NCBI GenBank assembly: GCA_013368315.1
Contig: JAACJM010000148.1
Location: 1 to 64,000 of the forward strand
Origin: Tetrapyrgos nigripes
Lineage: Eukaryota; Basidiomycota; Agaricomycetes; Agaricales; Campanellaceae
DNA: 64,000 nt
Direction: 5' to 3'
Shown here: one piece after another, positions 45,687-57,062 of the stretch
Layout of the letters: every line of letters begins with the position of its first letter
How positions within the stretch are numbered: the first letter of the stretch is position 1
Made by a program: the position numbers and the translations under genes
The notes under the pieces: generated by a model
The model's input: only the letters and a program-made list of their open reading frames with translations
Database searches by the model: none
What the model was told of the DNA's origin: nothing

Positions 45687-47314
45687 GCGAAAGCGGAATT
45701 CCAAGAACCACTAGATCACGCACAGCCTCACAAAACCCTAGCCGTACCGCCTCTCCCATACTTGTTTGTCTCAGACGACCTCACGGACACATCCCCCGAA
45801 GACAACAAGACTGCTACTTCTCACACCAAAACCGGTGGGAGTTTTGTACAAACCATCCGTGTCCCAACCGACTCTCTGTAAATAACCGACCTCTTTCGGT
45901 CAAAGAACAGGAACTCGGTATCGAACCAGTCTCACTCTTCGAATCGCTCCCATCAGAACCAACCGCAGAAAATCCAAATCCGGTTACAACCCCATCACCG
46001 ACTCCTTCCCCCGAACATCCCTCAGAACCCCACTCCCCTCACAACAGATCTCCGATGGACAGTACTCCTAGTGCAGTCCAAGAACCCATCTCCATCAACC
46101 CCACACGTCCAATCGATCTCCACTCTATTCACGCCGCTCTCAGAATGTCTGAAAACCCTGATTCGGCCACCGCTGCTGCGGGGGGAACTCGACCCCCTCG
46201 AGATACCGCACCACCAGACGACGAGGCTCAGGACGCTCAGTCCTCGGTCTTTCCTAATACGACTACCAAGGAACGTGGAGTAAAGCCAGAAAAGTTCACA
46301 GGAGACCGAAACCAAACAAAAGATTGGATGGCCGAATTTAACAATTACCTCCGGCTCAACGATCAAGTCTATCCTACCGAAGACGAAAAAATATTGTTCT
46401 TCCTCACGCTGTTTTCAGGAGATGAAGCAAAACGATGGGCACGCAGTATGATGAAGAAGGTCTTTGAACAAGAAGACGATTTTAGTGATAGTGACGAGGA
46501 ATATATGAGTACCGACGAAGACTCTTCCGCTCCGAAACCAGAAACGAAGAAGAAGCTTTGGACTCTATACGAAGTAAAGCGAGAATTCCTGCGGGATTTC
46601 AAACCCTCAGCTCGGGAAACCCAGGCCCAAACCAAGATAGAACACATCAGGATGGAAGGGGCTCTAGCCGACATAGATAAGTACAACTCCCAATTCAAAC
46701 GATACGCTGACGATACTGGCTACAACGACAAGGCGTTAATGAAGTGGTATCGAAAAGGACTCCCCCGAGGGCTGGTAGACCGAATCTCCTACCTATCCAC
46801 CCAACCTAGGAATCTCGCGGCACTACAAAAGGCAGCGGTAAAACAACACATGATTTGGTTAGAAAGGCAAGAAGAAAAGAATTCATGGAATAAACCTCGA
46901 AGGGAGGAAGGACAGACGGGAAGGGGGTCACAGAGTACAAGGAGTGGTCGAACGAGAAGCATGGAAGTAAACGCCTTCCAAGACAATGTCCCAGGTGCAT
47001 CTTCAACTACTAAATATCCACCGAAACTGACCCCCCAAGAAAGGGAAAAAATGAGGAAAGAGGGACGTTGCTTCAGGTGTCGAGGACTGGGCCATATGGG
47101 TAACGATTGCCCTACATTCCCTAATACGCCTCAGATCACTCCCAACAACACGACCTGGAGACCCTCCATAAAGCAAGCCGCAGTAGAAACCTTGGAGTCC
47201 AAGGTCAATACGACCACGGATAACATCTCGGAACTCACGGCTAGAATCGGAGCACTATCAGGAGAAGAGAAAGAAGGACTACTAAAGAAGTTCGTGACGG
47301 AAGCGGATTTTTGA
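45683..47314 (+). CDS. Gag of gypsy element 2
   Basis: The open frame is 543 codons. The first 154 codons are Pro/Ser/Arg-rich; a second Met at 46145 (MSENPDS) is conserved in element 1 and may be the main start. A retrotransposon gag (capsid-like) domain follows from about residue 190 (VKPEKFTGDRNQTKDWMAEF...) to about 400. A single CCHC knuckle, CFRCRGLGHMGNDC, lies near residue 463. Gag forms the particle and binds the RNA. It ends at TGA 47312-47314 within GATTTTTGA, where pol is open in the -1 frame. Intact in this copy. Confidence 0.92.
   Translation: MSESGIPRTTRSRTASQNPSRTASPILVCLRRPHGHIPRRQQDCYFSHQNRWEFCTNHPCPNRLSVNNRPLSVKEQELGIEPVSLFESLPSEPTAENPNPVTTPSPTPSPEHPSEPHSPHNRSPMDSTPSAVQEPISINPTRPIDLHSIHAALRMSENPDSATAAAGGTRPPRDTAPPDDEAQDAQSSVFPNTTTKERGVKPEKFTGDRNQTKDWMAEFNNYLRLNDQVYPTEDEKILFFLTLFSGDEAKRWARSMMKKVFEQEDDFSDSDEEYMSTDEDSSAPKPETKKKLWTLYEVKREFLRDFKPSARETQAQTKIEHIRMEGALADIDKYNSQFKRYADDTGYNDKALMKWYRKGLPRGLVDRISYLSTQPRNLAALQKAAVKQHMIWLERQEEKNSWNKPRREEGQTGRGSQSTRSGRTRSMEVNAFQDNVPGASSTTKYPPKLTPQEREKMRKEGRCFRCRGLGHMGNDCPTFPNTPQITPNNTTWRPSIKQAAVETLESKVNTTTDNISELTARIGALSGEEKEGLLKKFVTEADF
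47306..47314 (+). promoter_or_regulatory. Putative -1 frameshift site between gag and pol
   Basis: GATTTTTGA: the gag codons GAT TTT TGA end at a run of five T. Slipping back one base reads TTT TTG AAT and enters pol. The same nine bases with the same frame relation occur in element 1 (2291-2299). No upstream ATG for pol is needed. Confidence 0.6.
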
Positions 47315-50300
47315 ATACCTCCCCTGCTACGTCGTCAGGAGGAGGGACATGGACATACATACCAGTAAAACACAGGCAATACACGAGCCCTATACCCTTT
47401 CGTAAGCCACGATCCCTATCTGAATTGAGAATCACGGCAATCACTCGAAACCAACAGACCCCATCAATAGAGCTTAAGACCGAATTGATCGGGAAAATAA
47501 CTGGACGAAAAATCGACGCAACCGCTCTATTAGACAGTGGAGCAGAAGGGATCATCATCAATAATGCCTTCGCCCAAAAACATCATCTCAGTCGCATTCC
47601 CCTAGAAAAGCCATTTCCAGTTCGAAACGTCGACGGATCAGAAAACGTAATGGGATGGGTAAAACATTACACCGTCCAAAAACTACGAATTTACACCCCA
47701 GATCACCAATCTCATCACGAGGAGATCGCCGAATTCTACATCACGGATATCGGAGATCACGATATCATTTTGGGTACCGATTGGTTACGACACCATAACC
47801 CAGAGATCGACTGGACAACGTCGGAAATCAACCTAACGCGATGCCCCAACGCTTGTACACTGGAAAAGACCCCAGTAAAGACTGAAGCTAAGTTGAAAAG
47901 CTCTCCTCCGAGAATGAAGAAACCTGAAGTAGTAGACCCCAGAACCCATCACCGAGACTACCAAGTGGTATTCAAAGATATCGTAGGTCCCCACAAAACA
48001 ATACCACAACCCAAGATAGCGGGACAACGTCAATCACAACGACCTAAAAGGATCCGATTACAACGGATCGACTTAGGAGCAATGCTCTCCTCAGAAGACA
48101 CGACCGGACAATGGAATGTTCCGGGACAATGGAGTGAACTCGTCATGGAATACCTAGACACCCCCACCGATCCTGATGAAGGTCTATCAGATACCAAGCT
48201 GAGTATCCGAGCTGCCTTTAACAAAGCACTACAAAACACTGAAAACAAATCCACAAACTCAACAACCTCGTTACAAGAACAAATACCAAAACAATACCAT
48301 GAATACTTGTCGGTATTCGACAAAAAGACTTCAGAACGCCTACCCCAACGAAGTAATTGGGACCACGCGATCGAACTACAAGACGGCTTCCAACCACGCG
48401 CATGTAAAACGTACCCTCTCTCCCCAAACGAACAATCCGAACTTGATTCCTTCCTGACCGAAAATCTCGAGAAAGGATATATTAAACCATCGAAGTCCCC
48501 AATGGCAAGTCCCTTCTTCTTCGTAAAGAAAAAAGACGGAAAACTACGCCCAGTACAGGATTATAGAGCGCTCAACAAGGGCACCGTAAAAAACGCATAC
48601 CCACTACCCCTCATCCCAGAACTAATCGACAAACTCAAAAACGCATATGTTTTCAGTAAAATCGACCTACGGTGGGGATACAATAATATCCGTATCAGAG
48701 AAGGAGATGAATGGAAAGCCGCCTTCAAAACCAATCGAGGACTATTTGAACCAACGGTCATGTTTTTTGGATTAATGAACTCACCGGCAACCTTTCAAGC
48801 AATGATGAACACTATCTTCAAGGATCTCATTGACCAAGGGAAGATCGTCGTCTATATGGATGATATTTTGATATTCACTCGCGACCTAGACGAACATAGG
48901 GAATTAGTCCGAACAGTCCTACGACGACTACGGGACAACGACCTATACGCCAAACCCGAAAAATGCATATTCGAAGCAGACAAGGTCGACTTTTTAGGAC
49001 TGATTGTCGCACGACACTCTATCTATGGACCCAGTTAAAGTAGAAGGGGTACTCGAATGGCCAACTCCAAAAACCGTAAAGGAAGTTCAGGCTTTCCTAG
49101 GATTCGGAAACTTCTACAGACGTTTCATCAAGGACTTTTCAAAAATTGCACGGCCTCTCTTCGATCTGACAAGGAAGGACAACCACTGGAACTGGGGAAC
49201 GGAGGCCGAGAAAGCATTCCAATCCCTCAAAACAGCCTTCACATCAAAACCCGTCCTGCTGATGCCAGATCACACGAAACCATACCGAGTGGAAGTAGAC
49301 GCATCAGACTACGCAATGGGGGGAATACTTATGCAAACCGGGGAAGACGACCGATGGCACCCAGTCGCCTACATCTCTAAATCCCTCTCAGAAACCGAAC
49401 GAAACTACGACATCCATGACAAGGAACTATTGGCAATCATACGGGCACTAGAAGCATGGAGACACTATTTAGAGGGAGCCCCCCATTCTATCGAAATCTT
49501 CACCGACCACCGGAACTTAGAATATTTCCAAACCGCCCAAAAACTCAGTTGACGACAAGCACGATGGGCATTATTCCTTACACGATTTGAGTTCTCCCTC
49601 CAACATAAACCCGGAAGTCTGAATAAAGCTGACCCGCTATCTAGACGACCAGATCACAAACTCGGGACCGAGAATGACAACACCGACAGAATCCTTCTCG
49701 ACCCCAAATTTTTCCGAATCCGAGCAACTAGACAAGGAACGGTAACAGCCATAGGAGATGTAGAACTACGAAGGCGAATCAAGGATTGCCCCAAGAGGGA
49801 CCTAGAGGTAGTAAGTGCCTTAGATGTCATCCTACGAAACGGACCACGTTCACTGGTAAAAAACCTACAGGAATGGAATTACGAAGATGGGATCATCCTA
49901 TTTCGAGGAAAGATTTACGTACCAGCAGACAATGACCTCCGACGGGATATCGTAAAACTACACCATGACTCCCTGGCAACGGGACACCCCGGACGATACA
50001 AAACTTACGAACTAGTCAGCAGGGAATTCTGGTGGCCAGGAATGTCAGTCTTTGTCAAAGACTACGTGACCGGCTGTGCCAAATGCCAAGCGACGAAAAT
50101 CAACAACCATCCCACTCGAATCCCCTTAATCCCCACCGAAATCCCAGATCGTCCGTTTGGAACTATTACCACCGACTTCATCACAGATCTCCCTGAATGC
50201 AAGGGGTTCAATGCAATCCACGTCACAGTCGACAAGTCAACAAAGACGGTCATCATATCGCCGTGTACGAAAACAATTGACAGTGACGGGACGGTGAATC

Positions 50301-51226
50301 TACTGCTTGACAACACTTGGCGACGATATGGGTTATGGGACAAGATGATATCCGACCGGGGTCCGCAGTTTGCAAGCAAGGTCATGGCCGCAGTCCATGA
50401 GAAATTAGGCATCACTTCAGCCCTTAGCACCGCTTATCATCCACAGACCGACGGAGAGTCAGAGCGATACAATCAGGAATTGGAACAGTTCTTACGGATC
50501 TTTTGCAACTATCGACAGGAAGATTGGGTAGACTACCTACCATACGCCGAATTCAGCCATAACACCAGAATACATTCGGCGACAGGAAAATCCCCCTTCG
50601 AACTTTTACACGGATACCAACCACGCTTCTTTCCATCATTCAATCCCACCTCTAACTTGCCGACAGTAGAGGAACGACTCGAAAACCTCAACCAACTCAG
50701 GGAAGAACTCAAAGCAAGCTTGGCGTCGGCTGCTGAAACGATGAAGACACAGCATGGCAACCATTCCATTTCCTGGACAGGGTACAAGGTCGGGGATAGG
50801 GTGCTATTAGACGGAAAGAACCTGAAGACAACGAGACCAAAAGCTAAGTTGTCCGATCGTCGTCATGGGCCATTCGAAATCATTGAAGTAATCAGCCAGG
50901 TTAACTACAAATTGAAATTACCGACAACCTGGCGAATACACCCTGTCTTCCACGCTTCCCTATTAACGCCGTACGTGGAAACAGACGCCCACGGACCAAA
51001 CTACCCCGAACCTCCCGTGGAATTACTAGATGCAAACGAAGAATACGATGTCGAAAAGATACTAGACTCCAAGCCAACCAGGAACAGGAAAGGTACTCAA
51101 TACCTGATCAAATGGTTGGACTATCCCGACTCGGAAAATACCTGGGTACCCACGTCAAACCTGACCAAGGTAAAGGACATGATCGAGGAGTTCCACCAGA
51201 AACACCCCCGAGCTTACCGACACTAA
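47311..51226 (+). pseudogene. pol of gypsy element 2 (PR-RT-RNaseH-IN-chromodomain), two lesions
   Basis: Domains in order: aspartic protease (ALLDSGAEG near 47520; DIILGTDWLRHHNPEIDW near 47760), reverse transcriptase ([18 protein letters not shown] near 48530, YMDDILIF near 48855), RNase H (VEVDASDY near 49290, KELLAIIRALEAW, IFTDHRNL), integrase HHCC (49940-50090), a DDE core with Asp in TTDFITDL, Asp in SDRGPQF and Glu in TDGESERYNQ, and a C-terminal chromodomain (EEYDVEKILDSKPT...YLIKWLDYPDSENTWVP, 51035-51215). A one-base loss near 49005 shifts the frame and TGA at 49550 replaces an Arg codon; otherwise all catalytic residues are present. The chromodomain would target integration to modified histones (family knowledge). 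Confidence 0.95.
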
Positions 51227-51364
51227 CGGCGTCTACTGTCACAATCCACCAGACAACTTGGCCGCCCCGCACTACCGCGGATACGGACTCGTTAAAAGCC
51301 AACTACATCGAACTCGAACGGCAGAACAGAACTCAACCACATCCTACCATATTCAATCTCCATC

Positions 51365-51903
51365 ATGACTACTCCCATCGCTATCACAGTCACCACCAGC
51401 ACAACGACAATCGACCCGCTAACGGACAACACCGGACGTTGCAGATACGGACAACGTTCAGGTCGGCGTTGCAGATTAGATGAAGGACACGAGGGGAGGC
51501 ATAGCGGCTGCACTCAATGTATCTGGCCAGGGCAGGACAGCACGAAACGCTGTAGAATGGGCGAGGGACACCGGTCGAGATGCATTACCTACCAGCGTAG
51601 CCTACGACCCAACGAACGGAACAACCTAGGATGGGGGATGCGAGCGCATGGGGAGGACACATTCAGTTGGATAACAACAACGACGCTGGATGGGGTACAG
51701 CGAACGTCAACAACAACGATGGATGGGGAGATTGGGTAGGGGGTTGGAATGGGCGCGAGTCAGCTCTAACGGGATGGGGTAACTTTCCCCATGACTTACC
51801 AGAGACTTGGCCGACTACAGGTGGTTTAGACGAGAAAATTAAGAAGCAGTGGACGAAACAGTGGATCAGTTGGCTTCCGAGCTCCGGCGAAAGCTCGACC
51901 TAA
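51365..51903 (+). pseudogene. Third ORF of gypsy element 2: two Cys/His modules and WG/GW-rich tail, one frame break
   Basis: The ATG at 51365 starts a Thr-rich leader, then two modules C-x9/10-C-x5-H-x3-H/C (RCRY...RRCRLDEGHEGRH and QCIW...KRCRMGEGHRSRC). After NNLGWG the frame breaks in a run of five G (51633-51637); element 1 has six G at this place. Continuing in the -1 frame gives a tail with at least six Trp-Gly contacts (AWGG, AGWGT, DGWGD, VGGWN, TGWGN) among Asn, Asp, Ser and Thr, ending at TAA 51901-51903. It is conserved in element 1, so it is a real accessory gene of this family. Function is unknown; RNA binding or Argonaute hooking is inference from composition. Confidence 0.6.
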
Positions 51904-51915
51904 AAAGGGGGGTAG
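51903..51915 (+). promoter_or_regulatory. Polypurine tract
   Basis: AAAAAGGGGGGTAG lies directly before the 3' LTR; element 1 has AAGAAGGGGGTAG at the same place. Confidence 0.7.
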
Positions 51916-52401
51916 TGTCATGAATCGCCTCCGTCTCCTTCATTCCCCCTTTACTTTCTCCCTATTCTCTTCTTTGATCCATTCACTTCTGCTCATCATT
52001 CTATCACCTTCCATAAACCCATAAGTATTAATTACTTCTCATCATCGTCTTTAGATCTATGACTCACCTCTCCATGTCCCTTATCTCCATGGACATTCTC
52101 ATGTACATATTTCCTTACTTGACTCATGTTCTTATCTCCTCCGATTCCTAAACTCCATGGATATTCCCACATATTCATTTCTCTTCTATATATATCTTAG
52201 ATCTCGTAGCTAGGTCCTTTAGTCTGTTCACTTCGTCTCCACTCCGCACCTAGTACAGTGCAGTGTCGAGCATAGTCAGCTACTCGATCTCTCTCCTCTT
52301 CTCTATCATTCTCTCCTTATATCGTCTCATTGTGACTCGTCAAATCTATCTTGTTCATTGTGTGACTTGGGTGGTTTCGCTAAGTGACAACGTTCTTGAC
52401 A
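51916..52401 (+). repeat. 3' LTR of gypsy element 2
   Basis: The same 486 bp as 44658-45143 with four differences by my count, followed by the duplicated ACTGG and then the remainder of the interrupted exon. Confidence 0.97.
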
Positions 52402-54833
52402 ACTGGTTCCAGTCACTATTTAACTTGTCTTCAGTGGAGGTTCCACAGGAATTTAGAGATTGCTGGAGACGCCACACAAGAGAGGGTACCAATGATCCAG
52501 ACATTTATTGCCATGGAAATTGCCAAAAAATGGAGTTTGTCAGCTGGATACCCTCTGTACTCATAATCCGACCAGGTGTGAATGAGAAGGGCAACCAACC
52601 TGATTGGAATTTCCCTTGTGAACTGTATCCAGGCTTCAATCATCTGGTTCAAAAAGTGGCATTGTATACAAGCTTGTTGGCCAGATGTTCTCAAACAAAT
52701 CACACTTCCAATGTGTTACACTTATCCCAACAACTGGTGGAAAATCAGCAGTCTTTTCATATGATGGCATGGAGCACAAGGGTTATGCACAGCAGTTGAA
52801 AGGAAAGATTGCAGAGTTGCTAGGTGGAAAGACATGCCCTTCTGGTTACCACACTATCTGTGGTGTTTATAGCCTCAAAGGTGGTGTTGCAGCTCAGGAG
52901 AAATTCCACCAAGACTGCATCAAAACAGCCCATGAAAAGCTTGAGCTACATTTGGATGGGACCCAGTCAGCCACTTTACTCAAGGATGGATACAGAAGCA
53001 TGACAGCAGAGGAAACCAAGAGATGGAAACCACATTCCTCAGTTACAGAGTATCAAAAAACAGACTTGGAGCCTGACCAGCAAGGGATTCAACCTCTTTC
53101 AGAATCTCCAGCCACACCATCTCGTACAATTCCTTCTAGCTCTCCACCACCTTCATCACCTCTTCATCTTCTCTGCCGATGTGGCACTGAGAATGATGGC
53201 CATCGTGAGCGCATAAAACAGGAGAGTGTTCAATGTGATCAATGCCAACAATGGTCACATTTAGCCTGCCTTGTCAATCGCTCAGAACCAACAATTGAGG
53301 GAGAATTCATATGCCATATCTGTAGTCATCAATCAATGTCAGCCTTTGAGAGGTTGGAGATCAGGCCACCCAACTGTATTCAAACACAGCAGGATGTTGC
53401 TAATCGCCTTTAGTAAGTCTATTAGTGCTAATAATTCTATCTTTTTGACTAATCTGCAATAGTGCTGGGAGAACCGTTTTGGTTCGGATGACTGCCAAAG
53501 ATGAGTTCTATTATCCTGGTCGGCTTCTTCATCAGGAAAAACAAAAGTGGACAGTCAAGATGTGGCGGGGTATCCAACATGATAATGCAGACAAGATATT
53601 AGAAGGTATCCCAGTAAAAAGGATAGTTGATGGACTGTATGGTGACTGTGAAGGTTGACAAGCAATCAGGGTATGTATCTTATACTTCCAGTAGTTTTTG
53701 AATGGTCTAATAACTTCTTCAGCTGGGCAAATTTACCCGAACACATGAGGAGCGTGATCCACAGGATGTTGCGACTGATTGGCAAGCCTGTCCCTATAAT
53801 ACAGAAGTTGACTGGGCATTGTACAAGCACAAGGCTGCTCTTCAGGACATTCTGGTTAACACAATTAACTCCGACTTTTCAAAACTGTCTGTGGCAATTG
53901 TCCCTGCCCTCGCTCTATATCTCGAAAACAACACCTTGGGATACACATTGCCTGAAGGTTACATTGCCCTCACAAAGAAGTTTGGACATCCTTGTCCATC
54001 ATACTTTACAGGCGGGATCACAACAGATGATAGGGCTCGCATTTTGAACTGGATTCACAAAAATGTTTTTTCAATTGGAACACTGTTAAAGGCTTCTGAT
54101 TTTGATCTATGTCTTGCACATGCCCGTACTCTCTTTTTAGCTCACTCTCAACATGAAACGTTTCTCAAACATGTTGAACAAGGATTATCTGACCAGAGTA
54201 TAGAATCTTCAATTATTCAACAGGCATGGCAGCGGCTGGTAGATTTCAATGGGAAGACTGTGGATGGAAAGGTTGAGATAGAAAGAGCAGATGTTGATAA
54301 AGAAGCACTCATGATATTGGAAGCAGTTATGTTTGATAGATCAGCCAGAGCTGGCAAAGCAGGAAGGGAGCAATGGGGTCTAGATGTTGGCCCTCCAGAG
54401 GATCTGTGGTGGCCTTATGATGGTCCAGAAAAATATGCACCTGACCTCTGCCATGCTACAGAATCTGACCTTGTGGTACAGTGACATTTCTTTTGTTATT
54501 ACAAGTTTCTTTCTAATCATTTTTCAGGAAAGTGAACGTTGCAAGGCTATACGGGAAAAGATTGAAGCAGAAAGAAAGGCAGAGCAAGTAGAGAAGGAGA
54601 AGAATGCACCTCCCAGACCCAGACCAAGGCGATTGACCAAAGAGCAAGGCTTAAACAGGTCAAAAAAGGCCTTACAGGAAGCTGGACTTCTAAAGGAGGA
54701 AATCACTACAAAGCCAGCAGAACCTCACCAGCCCCATCAATCAGCTGGATCTAAGCGCAGACATGGTGCAGAAAAGGGAAGCGAGACAAAAGATGGAAAC
54801 CAATCTAAGAAACCACGGAGGCAGAGAAAATAG

Positions 54834-55265
54834 TCTCTTTATAGATTTAATTGGCTATTATCTCCACTCCTGTCCAATTCTAGGCAGAAATCTGGCACAG
54901 TTTAAGTATGTAATGTAATTTCATAACTCCAGTTCCCAACTGTAATTTAGTGTCAGAATAGTCTTACATATCTTATTCTGCCCTCTTTCATATATTGTAG
55001 ATACTTAGTACTTATTGTAGATATTTACTCCAGTTCCCAACTGTAATTTAGCATCAGCATCAGAAGAGTAGTCTGTTACACCTCTGTGACTCTTCCTCAC
55101 TTTATTATTTCCCTCTTCCTTTGACATTCACAAGTCTTCCAAGTACCTATCTTATTCTGCACTCCTTCATATATTGTAGATACTTAGTGCTTATTGTAGA
55201 TATTTACTTCAGTTCCAAAATGTAACTTAGCATCAGAATAGTAGTCTGTTACACCTCTGTGGCTT
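54834..55265. repeat. About 180-bp direct duplication downstream of the MULE-type gene
   Basis: The block with TTCATATATTGTAGATACTT, GTAGATATTTACT-CAGTTCC and GTAGTCTGTTACACCTCTGT occurs twice, at about 54960-55090 and 55150-55265. No coding content; probably 3' flanking sequence. Confidence 0.75.
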
Positions 55266-57062
55266 TTTGTTCTCCTAGCTGTTGTTTCAATTCACAAAGA
55301 TATGAGTCTGAATGCCACTCTACAAGGGCACCAAGAAGCTGCAACAAAGGTGAACATATATATATGGTTCAACTGACAAGACAACATACCTTGACATCAT
55401 CTCTACGCAGTTTCCAAGGCCTCCCTCGAAGTTCCTTGACTCGGAGACGGTGTACATGTCCGTGGTAGTGATAATACTTGTACAGTTGTTATATTGATTG
55501 TTTGGAAACCCCTGAGTAATAAGCAACCTTGGAGAGAGGTAGATGATGTCCTAGGTGAATAAGAGTGTGTCGCAGAGCGTCTGAAAGTGGCCGGCCGTGA
55601 ACCATGATGGTGGTAGAGGAACAAAGCCGAAGTTGATGACATGTGGAATAGCAGGCTGCAATTATCTGTGACTAGGGCATTGTTCTCACTTTAGCTGCTT
55701 CCTAGATCCCTGCATAAACTCCCTGGGCTTTGCTAGACAGCCTTAGCTTGCCTGTACTCCCCGCATATATCACGCATCTGCTCAGATACAGTAGAGGGAG
55801 CCTGAAAAGTGAGTATGACAACAAGTGTATCACAGGTCTAGCTATGTACACCATACCCTAGAGACGCTGAAATAATGTTGTTTTGTGCTAAAAATGAAGG
55901 CAAAAGGTGGGAAATGAGTGAGCTGCAGCTCTCACAAAACCGAGCCCAAAAACTCGAAAATCAACCAAAGTGACGCGCGAACTTTTTCGAAAACGGCAAT
56001 AACTTGGTATTATTTCTACTACAGGGTCATTAACTGCCACAAGCAGGTGTCTAATGTGACTATCTACCTTTACTTAAGGTGTCTGCAAGGTGTCTGCAGG
56101 GTGTCTGCAGGGTGTCTGCATGTGGCTGTGCATGTGCAGACACCCTGCAGACACCCTGCAGACACCCTTCCCAAAAATTACAATGAGTACAAATTATCTT
56201 GAAGTTATTATAATGTATTATCTTGTAGAAACATGCTCAGACATGAGCCAAATACTACCAATTGTTTGATATAATAGGATATTCAAAGATGAGTAGTGAA
56301 ATGCAGGTAGCAAGCATCTCAAAGCATTATGAGACATCTTGAGTGTCCTTGCTTTACAGATTCACACTGATATACACCCATGAGAATGTATAGATACTCT
56401 CCTGATATCTTGAATAGAGAAAATCTGTAAGAATGTTTCAGGAAAAAATCTGTGGCTGTGCTTATAGTCCTTTTTTTGAAGATTTTTACACTCTGTGTAC
56501 AGCTAATACACAACTTTAAAATCATCCTGTAGGTCACATATATATATGGCATGGTACATACAGTCCTATACAGTAATCTACAATGCTATGTGAAGGGTGT
56601 CTGCACGGGGTGTCTGCAGATTTACCTATACCGTTAGGCCTTAAAGGCTTAACTTGGGCTTAATTAAGGGTTTTTAAGGATTTACTAGAAGAAAATTTCT
56701 GCACTCTTGAGTTGCTCTAAGATATATTTTTCAATAGCTTTTCACTGCTTTTGTACCATCTTACAGTCAACCATTGTCCTCCACACAATTATACATGCAA
56801 TCATTCATGTCACTGGTGCAGTACAAAGCCAACTGTACAGATTTATGAAGAATTCAATGACAAGCTTGGAAAGCTTGCAGAAAGGTAAAATTTTGTCTGT
56901 AAGAAACTCCCAAAATAGAAATTTGTGCCCAATAAATCACGTGTCAGCCATACTTTAAGCCTTAATTAAGGCCCATTAAGGGTGCCCGAGGCCATTAGGC
57001 CTTAATTTGTTAACAGATTAAGCCCTTAACTTAATTGAGGTTTAACCCTTAGGGCAAACACT
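55266..57062. other. Non-coding right part of the candidate MULE element, with a GGTGTCTGCA hairpin
   Basis: No gene is visible. At 56079-56168 four direct copies of GGTGTCTGCA-type words are followed, after about 17 bp, by three inverted copies, forming a long imperfect hairpin. Similar words recur at 56590-56622 and, inverted, near 42316. Blocks of TTAAGGCC/GGCCTTAA at 56625-56680 and 56945-57040 are inverted relative to each other. Confidence 0.6.

Larger units (their letters stand above)
44658..52401 (+). mobile_element. Ty3/gypsy chromodomain LTR retrotransposon, element 2 (young)
   Basis: It has 486-bp LTRs (44658-45143 and 51916-52401) with TGTCA...TGACA ends and a perfect duplication ACTGG (44653-44657 and 52402-52406). 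I count four differences between the LTRs, three of them CpG/TpG or CpG/CpA changes, so insertion was recent. The internal order is PBS, ORF0, gag, pol in the -1 frame, ORF3 and a polypurine tract. Only three damaging changes are seen: a 1-nt loss in pol near 49005, a TGA at 49550 and a G lost in ORF3 near 51637. It sits inside the USP exon of the MULE-type gene. Confidence 0.97.
42438..54833 (+). pseudogene. MULE-type transposase fused to USP-like peptidase and PHD finger, interrupted by gypsy element 2
   Basis: Exons I can support: 42438-42461, 42526-42843, 42897-43344 (GC donor), 43405-43488, 43541-44304, a 24-nt exon 44362-44385, 44439-44657 continuing at 52407, and a last exon 54528-54833. 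Part 1 is a MULE-like DDE transposase (LTDGAHKYW, VVDFSDAQRLGF, GCRYHFEK, TTNAEESVHSV). Part 2, after a basic Ser-rich linker, has a USP-type Cys box (WSGNSCWLDTSLHLVY) and a likely His region (YKLVGQMFSNKSHFQC). Part 3 is a C4HC3 PHD finger (53173-53325), then a Tudor/chromo-like strand segment and a long basic C-terminus. Lesions are the 7.7-kb LTR insertion and one TGA at 53656. An intron or frame change near 52620 is unresolved, and the first exon is a best guess. Confidence 0.75.
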
